Source: Lacibacter luteus (GTDB taxonomy: Bacteria > Bacteroidota > Bacteroidia > Chitinophagales > Chitinophagaceae). From it: a stretch of DNA of 64,000 nt. The DNA lies in contig NZ_SDHW01000001.1 in the NCBI RefSeq assembly GCF_004118265.1, positions 1,054,001 through 1,118,000 of the forward strand, written 5' to 3'. Position 1 is the stretch's first letter; every line of letters begins with the position of its first letter. A model generated the notes under the pieces. That model saw only the letters and a program-made list of their open reading frames with translations, was not told the DNA's origin and ran no database searches. Position numbers and translations under genes: made by a program. Positions 28,432-35,752 of the stretch are shown piece after piece.

Positions 28432-29196
28432 ATGAAGCCGAAGATACTTTTAGTGGAAGACAACAAAGAGCTGCTGGAAGTAATTGCAGATGAGTTGCAG
28501 GAACAATACGAAGTACTGAAAGCTACAGATGGTGCACAGGCTTTAAAAATGCTCAGCACCGAATCGGTTGAATTGGTCATCAGTGATGTAATGATGCCGG
28601 TGATGGATGGCTTTGAACTGTGTAAAGAAATCAAATCGAATTTCGAATACAGTCATATACCGGTTATTCTGTTAACAGCAAAGAATACATTGCAATCGAA
28701 AATTGAAGGATTAAGCATTGGCGCCGATGCCTATATTGAAAAACCTTTCGAAACAGAATACCTGCTGGCCCATGTTGCAAGCCTGCTCAACAACAGAAAA
28801 AAAATAAGAGAGTATTTCGTTAACACGCCGTTCGTTAACCTGAAATCGGTAGCACATAATAAACCGGATGAGTTGTTTCTTGAAAAACTCAATCAGCATA
28901 TTCGTGAAAACATCGACGATCATGCACTGGATGTTGATAAACTTGCAAAGCTGATGAACATGGGACGTACCAGTTTATTCCGGAAAATTAAATCGGTAAC
29001 CGATCTTACGCCCAACGAGCTCATCAATATTACCCGTTTAAAAAAAGCAGCTGAGTTACTTTCTACCGGCGAATATAAAATTTACGAAGTATCGGATATG
29101 GTTGGCTATGGCTCGCAGACAAATTTTGGCCGCAACTTTTTGAAACAATTCGGCATGACGCCAACTGAATTTCAGAAAAACAAACTGGGAAATTAA
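28432..29196 (+). CDS. Response regulator with AraC-type DNA-binding domain
   Basis: 254 residues: a receiver domain (1-120) with acidic pocket VEDN, phospho-acceptor D52 in ISDVMMPVMDG, Thr in LLTAKN and Lys in IEKPF; a linker; and a C-terminal AraC double helix-turn-helix (about 150-254) with NMGRTSLFRKIKSVTDLTPNELI and GYGSQTNFGRNFLKQFGMTPTEF. The gene starts 36 bp after the kinase stop, so the two form an operon and a cognate pair. It is the cytoplasmic half that in hybrid (HTCS) proteins is fused to the kinase. Its predicted target is the direct repeat near 25093-25130 controlling the divergent susC operon. Confidence 0.94.
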   Translation: MKPKILLVEDNKELLEVIADELQEQYEVLKATDGAQALKMLSTESVELVISDVMMPVMDGFELCKEIKSNFEYSHIPVILLTAKNTLQSKIEGLSIGADAYIEKPFETEYLLAHVASLLNNRKKIREYFVNTPFVNLKSVAHNKPDELFLEKLNQHIRENIDDHALDVDKLAKLMNMGRTSLFRKIKSVTDLTPNELINITRLKKAAELLSTGEYKIYEVSDMVGYGSQTNFGRNFLKQFGMTPTEFQKNKLGN

Positions 29197-29206
29197 TCCG
29201 GCGGTT

Positions 29207-29214
29207 TACCTTCG
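29207..29214 (+). promoter_or_regulatory. Candidate -7 element for the HMA-AraC regulator
   Basis: TACCTTCG, one mismatch from TAnnTTTG, 8 bp before the ATG at 29223. Implies an almost leaderless transcript, or simply chance, since the gene also lies close behind the response regulator. Confidence 0.3.
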
Positions 29215-29222
29215 CATCAATC

Positions 29223-29783
29223 ATGAAACTCTACATCCGCAATATGGTTTGCAGCCGCTGCAAAATGGTGGTTGCTTCTGAACTTGAAAAAACAGGTATT
29301 GTGCCGCTGCATGTAGAACTGGGCGAAGTGGAATTGAAAAAAGAACCCACTGCCAAACAACTGCAGCAGTTCAGCGATAATATTAAGCAGCTTGGATTTG
29401 AACTGATCGACGATAAGAAAAGTAAGATCATCGACAAAATAAAAACAGTCATCATTGAACTGGTTCACCACAGTAATGAAGAGTTGACCGAAAACCTCTC
29501 CCATCATCTTTCAGCTAAACTTCACCACGACTACAGTTATCTCAGTAATCTTTTTTCCGAAGTGGAAGGAACCACCATTGAAAAATATTACATCGCCCAG
29601 AAAATAGAAAAAGTAAAAGAACTGCTGATGTACGATGAACTGTCGCTTTCGCAGATAGCAGTTGACCTGGGTTACAGCAGTGTGGCACATCTTTCCAGCC
29701 AGTTTAAAAAACAAACCGGCCTTACGCCTACTTTCTTCAAATCGCTCAAAGAAAACAAGCGACGCAACATCGAGGAACTATGA
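29223..29783 (+). CDS. AraC-family regulator with N-terminal HMA-like metal-binding domain
   Basis: 186 residues. Residues 1-70 follow the ferredoxin-like HMA pattern (KLYIRNMVCSRCKMVV, Cys10 and Cys13 as CxxC, later PLHVELGEVEL and a closing GFELIDD). Residues about 90-186 form an AraC DNA-binding domain (SYLSNLFSEVEGTTIEKYYIAQKIEKVKELL, LSLSQIAVDLGYSSVAHLSSQFKKQTGLTPTFFK). Because it heads an island of metal-transport genes, it is probably a copper/silver sensor that activates them on binding metal through the two cysteines. This differs from MerR-type CueR, CsoR and CusRS. The domain calls are clear; the metal and role are inferred. No homolog is named here because none has, to my knowledge, a standard symbol. 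Confidence 0.85.
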   Translation: MKLYIRNMVCSRCKMVVASELEKTGIVPLHVELGEVELKKEPTAKQLQQFSDNIKQLGFELIDDKKSKIIDKIKTVIIELVHHSNEELTENLSHHLSAKLHHDYSYLSNLFSEVEGTTIEKYYIAQKIEKVKELLMYDELSLSQIAVDLGYSSVAHLSSQFKKQTGLTPTFFKSLKENKRRNIEEL

Positions 29784-29946
29784 GAAGTTGCTTGAGTCAG
29801 TTGTTCGATATACTAATGGCGATTTTTGGGCTGCAACTGCGTTGAATTTCTCGCCTTAGGCGTTTAGACTATGGCTGCAAAATTCGCCTTGTTTCGCTCC
29901 AAAAATCATCCATTATCTATTCAGAACAACCAACTCAAGCAGCTTC
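29784..29946. repeat. Long imperfect inverted-repeat element
   Basis: The first about 49 bp (29784-29832, GAAGTTGCTTGAGT...) and the last about 50 bp (29897-29946, ...ACTCAAGCAGCTTC) are imperfect reverse complements. The centre carries a second inverted set (AAATTCGCC and GGCG words). It directly abuts the stop of the HMA-AraC gene and contains no gene. It resembles a dispersed intergenic hairpin element. Confidence 0.6.
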
Positions 29947-29970
29947 AAAATCATGTAAATCGTTTCCATA

Positions 29971-30009
29971 ATTGTATAACAATGCCCGCAGCCGGTGCAG
30001 GTAGCTTTG
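29971..30009 (+). promoter_or_regulatory. Promoter and possible operator of the metal-resistance operon
   Basis: TAGCTTTG (30002-30009) matches TAnnTTTG and lies 17 bp before the ATG at 30027. Upstream is a 13-bp palindrome ATTGT-ATA-ACAAT (29971-29983), a plausible site for the adjacent HMA-AraC regulator. No TTTG box is at the ideal distance, which would fit an activator-dependent promoter. Confidence 0.45.
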
Positions 30010-30026
30010 TGTTAAATTAAATTGCT

Positions 30027-30755
30027 ATGACACACAATTACCAACTTACCGGAATGACCTGCAGCAGTTGCGAAGCCAAAGTAAAAAGCAAACTGCTTGC
30101 TGTTCCGGATGTTTTATCGGTTGAAGTTTCGAAAGACAACAACTCTGCTACCATCGAAATGCAGAAACATATTTCAATCAATACCTTTCAAACAGCACTG
30201 GGCGGCAGCGATAGTAAATACAAGATCGATGCAGTTCATCATAACGAAACAGCAGAGCAGGCAAAAGGCTGGCTGGCCACTTACAAGCCCATTTTACTTG
30301 TGTTTGGTTTTATTACAACCATCAGCTTACTCTCTGCTTTTTCGGTAAACGGCTTCAGCAATATGGAGTTCATGCGTGTATTCATGAGCGGCTTCTTCCT
30401 GGTGTTTTCTTTCTTTAAACTACTCGATCTTCAGGGCTTTGCCGACAGCTATTCGATGTACGATATTGTTGCCAAACGTTTCCGCAGCTGGGGTTATATC
30501 TATGCGTTTGTTGAACTTGGTTTGGGTATCGCTTATGCTGTTAACTTCAACCCACTTGTTACAAACATTGTTACATTGGTTGTAATGAGTGTAAGCATCA
30601 TTGGCGTATTGCAAAGTGTACTAAACAAACGAAAGATCCGTTGTGCCTGTCTTGGAGCAGTATTTAACCTGCCCATGAGCACCATCACCATTATTGAAGA
30701 CGGCCTGATGATTAGTATGAGCGTGGTCATGCTTTTACAGCACTTCCTGTTTTAA
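30027..30755 (+). CDS. HMA domain fused to MauE/DoxX-like membrane protein
   Basis: 242 residues. An N-terminal heavy-metal-associated domain (1-72) with TGMTCSSCEAKV (Cys12, Cys15) is followed by four hydrophobic spans (about 88-106, 118-137, 155-175, 180-196) and a last segment near 220-240. The span region resembles MauE/DoxX redox-associated membrane proteins and includes the loop CACLGAVFNLP, which corresponds to the C-x-C-[FL]-G loop of MauE. A soluble CxxC domain coupled to a dithiol membrane protein suggests copper delivery or membrane redox handling. First gene of the metal operon behind the HMA-AraC regulator. Confidence 0.8.
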   Translation: MTHNYQLTGMTCSSCEAKVKSKLLAVPDVLSVEVSKDNNSATIEMQKHISINTFQTALGGSDSKYKIDAVHHNETAEQAKGWLATYKPILLVFGFITTISLLSAFSVNGFSNMEFMRVFMSGFFLVFSFFKLLDLQGFADSYSMYDIVAKRFRSWGYIYAFVELGLGIAYAVNFNPLVTNIVTLVVMSVSIIGVLQSVLNKRKIRCACLGAVFNLPMSTITIIEDGLMISMSVVMLLQHFLF

Positions 30756-30812
30756 TTTTGTTAAGCTATTTTAAGTTGTGCGGATAAATTGTACTTTCGA
30801 TTTCTCATTCAG

Positions 30813-31208
30813 ATGAAAAAGCTCATCATCGCCATATTAGCCATTCTTTATATCGGCACTGCCAGCGGTGCCACTGTACAGTTGCATTACTGTATGGGCA
30901 AGCTGGTAAACATGAGCATTGGTCATGATGACTCCAACACTTGCGACAACTGCGGTATGGAGAAGGATGGCAAAGGCAAAAATGATTGCTGTAAGGACGA
31001 ACAAAAGCAGATAAAGCTGGAAAAAGATCAGAAAGTAGCTGAATCGTTCCAGGCAATGCAATTGATTGCAACAGCTATCCCTGTTTCATCCATTGTTTAC
31101 ACATTGCCGCATGTAACTTCGGTTACAGAAGAAAATCCACGCAGCAACGCACCTCCCCTAACGGATGCTACTTCGCTTTACATCCGTAACTGTACTTTCC
31201 GTATTTAA
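30813..31208 (+). CDS. HYC_CC_PP family protein
   Basis: 131 residues starting at ATG 30813 (the open frame begins 24 bp upstream but MKKLIIAILAILYIG gives the signal peptide). The three family marks are visible: HYC (LHYCMGKL, about 28-30), CC (NDCCKDE, about 64-65) and PP (NAPPL, about 116-117), with extra cysteines CDNC between. These small secreted Bacteroidota proteins are common in copper-resistance neighbourhoods; their biochemical role is unknown to me. Position between HMA-MauE and a metal-binding-repeat protein supports periplasmic metal handling. Confidence 0.8.
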   Translation: MKKLIIAILAILYIGTASGATVQLHYCMGKLVNMSIGHDDSNTCDNCGMEKDGKGKNDCCKDEQKQIKLEKDQKVAESFQAMQLIATAIPVSSIVYTLPHVTSVTEENPRSNAPPLTDATSLYIRNCTFRI

Positions 31209-31226
31209 GATCAGCTTCTTGTTATA

Positions 31227-31270
31227 AGCCGGGCATTGCTATGCCGGGCTCTTGGCATTTCCCTATGCCC
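31227..31270 (+). other. Two adjacent small hairpins between metal genes
   Basis: 31227-31250 folds as AGCC.GGCAT/ATGCC.GGCT with one G-G mismatch, and 31254-31269 as GGCAT/ATGCC. The paired GGCAT...ATGCC words suggest an RNA processing or attenuation element upstream of the metal-binding-repeat gene. No U tract is present. Confidence 0.4.
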
Positions 31271-31302
31271 TGTATTTATTCTTCACCTTTTAATTCTAAA
31301 CA

Positions 31303-31749
31303 ATGAAATCATTGAACGTACTGTTGATGGCAGTATTCTCCATCCTTGCATTAACTGTAACTGCACAAAACAAAGCAGGTAAAAAAGACAATACCAAACA
31401 TACACAGCTGTACACTTGCCCTATGCACGACACTGTAGCTGCAAAGAAACCCGGCAATTGTACTGTATGCGGAATGAAGCTTGAGTTATCGAAAAAAGAA
31501 CAGATGAAAACGGAAGTAACAAAAAGCTACAACTGTCCCATGCATGCAGATGTCAGCAGCGATAAACCCGGAAAGTGCAGCAAGTGCGGTATGGACCTGG
31601 TAAGATCAAAAGAAAAAATGAAAACAGAAGTAATGAATCAATATGTATGCCCCATGCACAGCGATGTCACAAGCAACAAACCCGGCAAATGCAGTAAATG
31701 CGGCATGGACTTAAAGAAAAAAGAAGATCATTCCAATCACAATCACTAA
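31303..31749 (+). CDS. Periplasmic protein with three heavy-metal-binding (CPMH...CGM) modules
   Basis: 148 residues, signal peptide ending TVTAQ (about 21). Three copies of the heavy-metal-binding module occur at about 36-62, 73-99 and 110-137; each has YxCPMH..., KPGxC and CxxCGMxL (CPMHDTV, CPMHADV, CPMHSDV). Such modules, otherwise found at the N-terminus of CusB-like adaptors and P-type ATPases, bind copper or related soft metals through Cys, His and Met. The tail is charged and ends HSNHNH, a further metal-binding candidate. A stand-alone triple protein would act as a periplasmic sponge or donor for the pump encoded downstream. Confidence 0.88.
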   Translation: MKSLNVLLMAVFSILALTVTAQNKAGKKDNTKHTQLYTCPMHDTVAAKKPGNCTVCGMKLELSKKEQMKTEVTKSYNCPMHADVSSDKPGKCSKCGMDLVRSKEKMKTEVMNQYVCPMHSDVTSNKPGKCSKCGMDLKKKEDHSNHNH

Positions 31750-31826
31750 TTAAATAAACAAGCCGCAGAAATACAGAAGCTTTCTTTTCAGGATAGCTGA
31801 GCTTCAGCGGCATAATAAAATAACAC

Positions 31827-32453
31827 ATGAAACAAATAAGCATTGCATTCATCCTCTTAACAGTTGTATTAGCTGCCTGTTCAAACAAAAACAACAAGAA
31901 CGGACACGAAGGCCACAACATGAACAGCACAACAACGGAAAGTACACAACCTGCTGCTGAAGCGGAACAAAACATTCCTGCTGTTGCAGTAACATTTAAA
32001 GATGTAGATGCATCGGTCTCGACTGTTATCAACGAAGTAGTGGATCATTACCTGCATATTAAAAATGCATTAGCGAATGATAATGCTGAAGAAGCAGCCG
32101 ATGCTGCAGCAGCTATGGAAAAAGCAGTTGCAAAAATTGACAAGTCGTTGTTCACAATCGAACAGAAAAAAGTATATGATGAAGTGGGTGATGAACTGAA
32201 AGAACATGCAGAACATATTGCAAAGAAGGGCGATGACATTAAACATCAGCGTTCGCATTTTGCATCGCTTAGCGAAGATGTATACACACTCGTAAAAGCA
32301 TTTGGTGCCGGCCGTTCAGTTTACCACGATCATTGCCCGATGGCAAGAGATAACAAAGGTGCTATGTGGATCAGCGAACTGAAGGAAGTTAAGAACCCAT
32401 ACTTCGGTGCATCCATGCTCACCTGTGGTTCGGTGGAAGAAGTGATCAATTAA
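31827..32453 (+). CDS. DUF3347 domain lipoprotein
   Basis: 208 residues, lipobox LAAC (Cys18), then a short H/N-rich segment (NGHEGHNMN) and a helical DUF3347 domain (about 60-208) ending with the recognisable YHDHCPMARDNKGAMWIS and CGSVEEVIN motifs. The conserved H-x-H-C-P-M suggests direct metal contact. DUF3347 proteins are repeatedly next to CusB-type adaptors in Bacteroidota, so this is probably an accessory of the efflux pump in the periplasm. Same operon, 77 bp after the metal-binding-repeat gene. Confidence 0.85.
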   Translation: MKQISIAFILLTVVLAACSNKNNKNGHEGHNMNSTTTESTQPAAEAEQNIPAVAVTFKDVDASVSTVINEVVDHYLHIKNALANDNAEEAADAAAAMEKAVAKIDKSLFTIEQKKVYDEVGDELKEHAEHIAKKGDDIKHQRSHFASLSEDVYTLVKAFGAGRSVYHDHCPMARDNKGAMWISELKEVKNPYFGASMLTCGSVEEVIN

Positions 32454-32502
32454 TTGACAATAAGCAATTGTAAATAAATCTTGCTTATTGCCAATTGCTA
32501 TT
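32454..32502. repeat. Heptad tract with inverted halves before cusA
   Basis: 7-bp units such as TTGACAA, TAAGCAA, then TTGCTTA, TTGCCAA. 32454-32467 and 32481-32494 are reverse complements at 13 of 14 positions, so the tract can form a hairpin in the gap between the DUF3347 gene and cusA. Confidence 0.7.
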
Positions 32503-32528
32503 GCAAACGCTTATTACAAATTAAACAC

Positions 32529-33821
32529 ATGGTTCGAAAAATAATTGAGATCGCATTACGCAACAGGATCGTTGTGCTGCTGTTTGCAGCTGCACTGTTT
32601 GCGTATGGCATTTACTCTGTACAAAAAAATCCTATCGATGCCATTCCCGACTTAAGTGAAAACCAGGTGATCGTTTTTACGGAATGGATGGGCCGCAGTC
32701 CGCAGGTGATCGAAGACCAGGTTACTTATCCTTTGGTGAGTAATCTGCAAGGCATTCCGAAAATTAAAAACATCCGTGGCTCTTCGATGTTCGGGATGAG
32801 TTTTGTGTATGTGATCTTCGAAGACAATGTTGATATCTATTGGGCACGCACAAGGGTACTCGAACGTTTGAACTATGCACAACGTTTATTACCGCAGGGC
32901 ATCATGCCAACGCTTGGTCCTGATGGTACAGGTGTCGGTCATATCTTCTGGTATCATCTTGATGCGCCTAAACTCGATCTTGGTGAACAACGTGCATTGC
33001 AGGATTGGTACATCAAGTTTGCATTACAAACAGTGCCTGGTGTTGCAGAAGTAGCATCGTTCGGTGGTTTTGAAAAACAATACCAACTGGTGATCGATCC
33101 CGTGAAGCTGCAGTTCTACAACATCTCTCTCATGGATGTAATGAACAAAGTAAAAGCAAACAACAATGATGTGGGCGGACGAAAATTTGAAATGGCCGAC
33201 ATGGCTTACATCATCCGTGGATTAGGCTATCTCAAAAGCAAAGAAGATGTAGAGAACATTGCACTGGCAAATTACAATGGCATTCCTGTTCGTGTAAAAG
33301 ATGTTGGTTCGGTACAAATGGGTGGCGATCTGCGTCTCGGCATTTTTGATATGGATGGTAAAGGTGAAGTGGTTGGTGGTATTGTGGTAATGCGTTACAA
33401 CGAAAACGCCAACAAAGTGATCGCTTCCATTAAAGAGAAAATGAAAGAAGTGGAAAAAGGTTTACCCGAAGGCGTAACCTTTAAAACTTCGTACGATAGA
33501 AGCACGTTGATACAGGAAGCAATCGAATCGGTAAAAGGTACATTGATTGAAGAGATGATCGCTGTATCGATCATTGTACTGTTGTTTTTGTTTCACTGGC
33601 GCAGCGCACTCATCATTCTTATTCAACTGCCCATCTCCGTGGCAGCCGGTTTTATTTTTCTTGAACTGTTTGGTATTTCATCCAACATCATGAGCTTAAC
33701 AGGTATTGCACTTGCAATTGGCGTGGTAGTGGATGATGGCATTGTAATGGTGGAGAATGCGTACAGGCATATCAGCGAAGCGCAGTTGAATAAAGAACAG
33801 GCAATTGGCAACAAGCAATAA
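32529..33821 (+). CDS. cusA: CusA/CzcA-type RND metal efflux pump, N-terminal piece
   Basis: 430 residues from ATG 32529. This is the first part of a heavy-metal RND transporter: cytoplasmic start, TM1 (about 13-30), porter subdomains PN1/PN2 with PQVIEDQVTYPLV and DIYWARTRVLERL, then TM2-TM4 with the proton-relay aspartates in AIGVVVDDGIVMVENAYRHISEAQ. It stops 13 residues later, in the cytoplasmic loop before TM5. The C-terminal half continues in another frame 8 bp downstream. The breakpoint coincides with a 7-bp periodic tract (33796-33830). Either this is a pseudogene or sequencing frameshift, or the pump is made from two polypeptides. Expected role: H+-driven export of Cu+/Ag+ through the periplasm. 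Confidence 0.85.
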   Translation: MVRKIIEIALRNRIVVLLFAAALFAYGIYSVQKNPIDAIPDLSENQVIVFTEWMGRSPQVIEDQVTYPLVSNLQGIPKIKNIRGSSMFGMSFVYVIFEDNVDIYWARTRVLERLNYAQRLLPQGIMPTLGPDGTGVGHIFWYHLDAPKLDLGEQRALQDWYIKFALQTVPGVAEVASFGGFEKQYQLVIDPVKLQFYNISLMDVMNKVKANNNDVGGRKFEMADMAYIIRGLGYLKSKEDVENIALANYNGIPVRVKDVGSVQMGGDLRLGIFDMDGKGEVVGGIVVMRYNENANKVIASIKEKMKEVEKGLPEGVTFKTSYDRSTLIQEAIESVKGTLIEEMIAVSIIVLLFLFHWRSALIILIQLPISVAAGFIFLELFGISSNIMSLTGIALAIGVVVDDGIVMVENAYRHISEAQLNKEQAIGNKQ

Positions 33822-33830
33822 TACTTACAA
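33796..33830. repeat. Heptad tract at the cusA break
   Basis: Five 7-bp units including AATTGGC and AACAAGC. GCAATTGGCAACAAGCAA (33801-33818) matches, with one mismatch, the reverse complement of the tract before cusA (32484-32501). Five units are 35 bp, which equals the +2 frame offset between the two cusA pieces. Confidence 0.65.
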
Positions 33831-35752
33831 TGAAACTATTTAAACGACATAAAGATCCCTTAACAGCTGAAGAAAAGATGAACATCATTGAACGTTCATC
33901 GAAGCAGGTGGGGCCGGGTGTGTTTTATTCCACCATTATTGTAGTGGCGTCTTTTTTACCGGTGTTTCTGTTAACAGGCATGGAAGGAAAATTGTTTCAT
34001 CCATTGGCATGGACGAAAACATTTATCCTGCTGATCGATGCAATCCTTGCCATCACCTTAACACCGGTACTCATCTCCTTTTTCTTAAAAGGAAGATTGA
34101 AACCCGAAAGCGCCAACCCCATTACACGCACACTCGAAAAAATTTACACACCTATATTGAACTTCTGTTTACGCTGGCGAAAAACAACCATTGCCGTAAA
34201 CATTCTTGCATTGGCAACAGGTGTTGTAATGATGACAAGACTGGGTTCTGAATTTATGCCACCGCTTGATGAAGGTTCGTTGTTATTTATGCCCGTAACA
34301 TTACCCGATGTTTCCAACTCGGAAGCAAAACGTTTGTTGCAGGTGCAGGATAAATTGATCCGCACAGTACCCGAAGTAGAACATGTGTTGGGCAAAGCAG
34401 GCAGAGCAAACACCGCAACTGATAACTCTCCCATCAGCATGATCGAAACCATCATTCTGTTAAAACCAAAACACGAATGGCGTGCCGGTAAAACAAAAGA
34501 CGACATCATTAACGAACTGAATGCAAAGCTGCAAATACCGGGTGTTACAAACGGCTGGACCATGCCCATCATCAACCGCATCAACATGCTGTCAACAGGC
34601 ATCCGTACAGATGTTGGTATTAAAGTGTATGGACAAAACCTCGACAGCATTTATGCGTTTGCACAAATCCTCAAAAAACAACTCGATGGTATTGATGGCG
34701 TGAAAGATCTGTATGTAGAACCCATCACCGGTGGTAAGTATATTGATATTGTGGTGAAGCGAGAAGAGATCGGCCGATACGGTTTAAGTATTGATGATGT
34801 GAACACCGTTGTTGAAAGTGCATTAGGTGGTATGAAATTGACAACTACCATTGAAGGCCGTCAACGTTTTTCGGTGAATGCACGTTACGGGCAAGACTTC
34901 CGTAACAATCTGCAGGCATTAAAACGATTGCAGGTACAAACAATGGACTTCGGTCCCATTCCGTTGGAAGCAGTTGCCGACATCCAATTGACTGATGGCC
35001 CGCCGATGATCAATTCTGAAAATGCAATGTTGCGTGGTACCGTTTTATTCAATGTTCGTGAACGGGATCTTGGCAGCACGGTAAAAGAAGCGCAGGAAAA
35101 ACTCAACAAGATGGTGACCAAATTACCCAAAGGTTATTTCCTTGAGTGGAGTGGCCAGTGGGAAAACCAGATCCGTGCAAACAGAACACTTACGATGATC
35201 ATGCCCATTGTTATTCTCATCATCTTCATGGTGCTGTACTTTACGTATCATTCGTTTAAAGAAGCCATTGTTACCATGATCACTGTTCCGTTTGCACTCA
35301 TTGGTGGTGTATTTATGGTGTACTTCTATGGCATCAATTTATCGGTTGCAGTTGCTGTTGGTTTTATTGCGTTGTTTGGTATGGCCATTGAAACCGCCAT
35401 GCTCATGACCATCTACCTCAACGAAGCCATGAATAACATGGTAGCGAAACATGGTAATTCAAAAGCAACATTAACATCCGCCATCATTCGTGCTTATGTA
35501 TTGGAAGGTTCGGTAAAACGTTTGCGACCAAAACTCATGACTGTATCTGTTGGTTTGTTTGGTTTAATTCCCATCTTATGGGCAACCGGCGTTGGAAGCG
35601 ATATTATGCGCCCCATCACCATACCACTTATCGGCGGCACTATTTCATCAACCATTTATGTACTGCTTATTACACCTGTGATCTTTGAAATGATCAAGGA
35701 ACGGGAATTAAAACGTAAAGGCAAAATTGAATTAATCGATGTTAAAGAATAA
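33830..35752 (+). CDS. cusA: CusA/CzcA-type RND metal efflux pump, C-terminal piece
   Basis: 640 residues from ATG 33830, beginning MKLFKRHKDPLTAEEKMNIIERSSKQVGPGVFY, which leads into TM5 (about 30-48, STIIVVASFLPVFLLTG). TM6, the second porter region with LDEGSLLFMPVTLPD and the methionine-rich WTMPIINRINMLSTGIRTDVGIKVYG, and TM7-TM12 follow, ending in a basic tail. All of the family's second half is intact, with no further damage. The ATG is placed where a restart after the upstream stop would be possible. Its last 14 bp overlap the TolC-like gene. Confidence 0.85.
   Translation: MKLFKRHKDPLTAEEKMNIIERSSKQVGPGVFYSTIIVVASFLPVFLLTGMEGKLFHPLAWTKTFILLIDAILAITLTPVLISFFLKGRLKPESANPITRTLEKIYTPILNFCLRWRKTTIAVNILALATGVVMMTRLGSEFMPPLDEGSLLFMPVTLPDVSNSEAKRLLQVQDKLIRTVPEVEHVLGKAGRANTATDNSPISMIETIILLKPKHEWRAGKTKDDIINELNAKLQIPGVTNGWTMPIINRINMLSTGIRTDVGIKVYGQNLDSIYAFAQILKKQLDGIDGVKDLYVEPITGGKYIDIVVKREEIGRYGLSIDDVNTVVESALGGMKLTTTIEGRQRFSVNARYGQDFRNNLQALKRLQVQTMDFGPIPLEAVADIQLTDGPPMINSENAMLRGTVLFNVRERDLGSTVKEAQEKLNKMVTKLPKGYFLEWSGQWENQIRANRTLTMIMPIVILIIFMVLYFTYHSFKEAIVTMITVPFALIGGVFMVYFYGINLSVAVAVGFIALFGMAIETAMLMTIYLNEAMNNMVAKHGNSKATLTSAIIRAYVLEGSVKRLRPKLMTVSVGLFGLIPILWATGVGSDIMRPITIPLIGGTISSTIYVLLITPVIFEMIKERELKRKGKIELIDVKE

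Noticed and set aside
29784-29946. Possible insertion sequence or CRISPR-like repeat
   Set aside because: There is no transposase frame, no target-site duplication I can see, and only one inverted pair; no array of equal direct repeats with unique spacers.
34144-34650. 168-residue minus-strand frame inside cusA
   Set aside because: Antisense of the RND second porter region, with no domain and no promoter.
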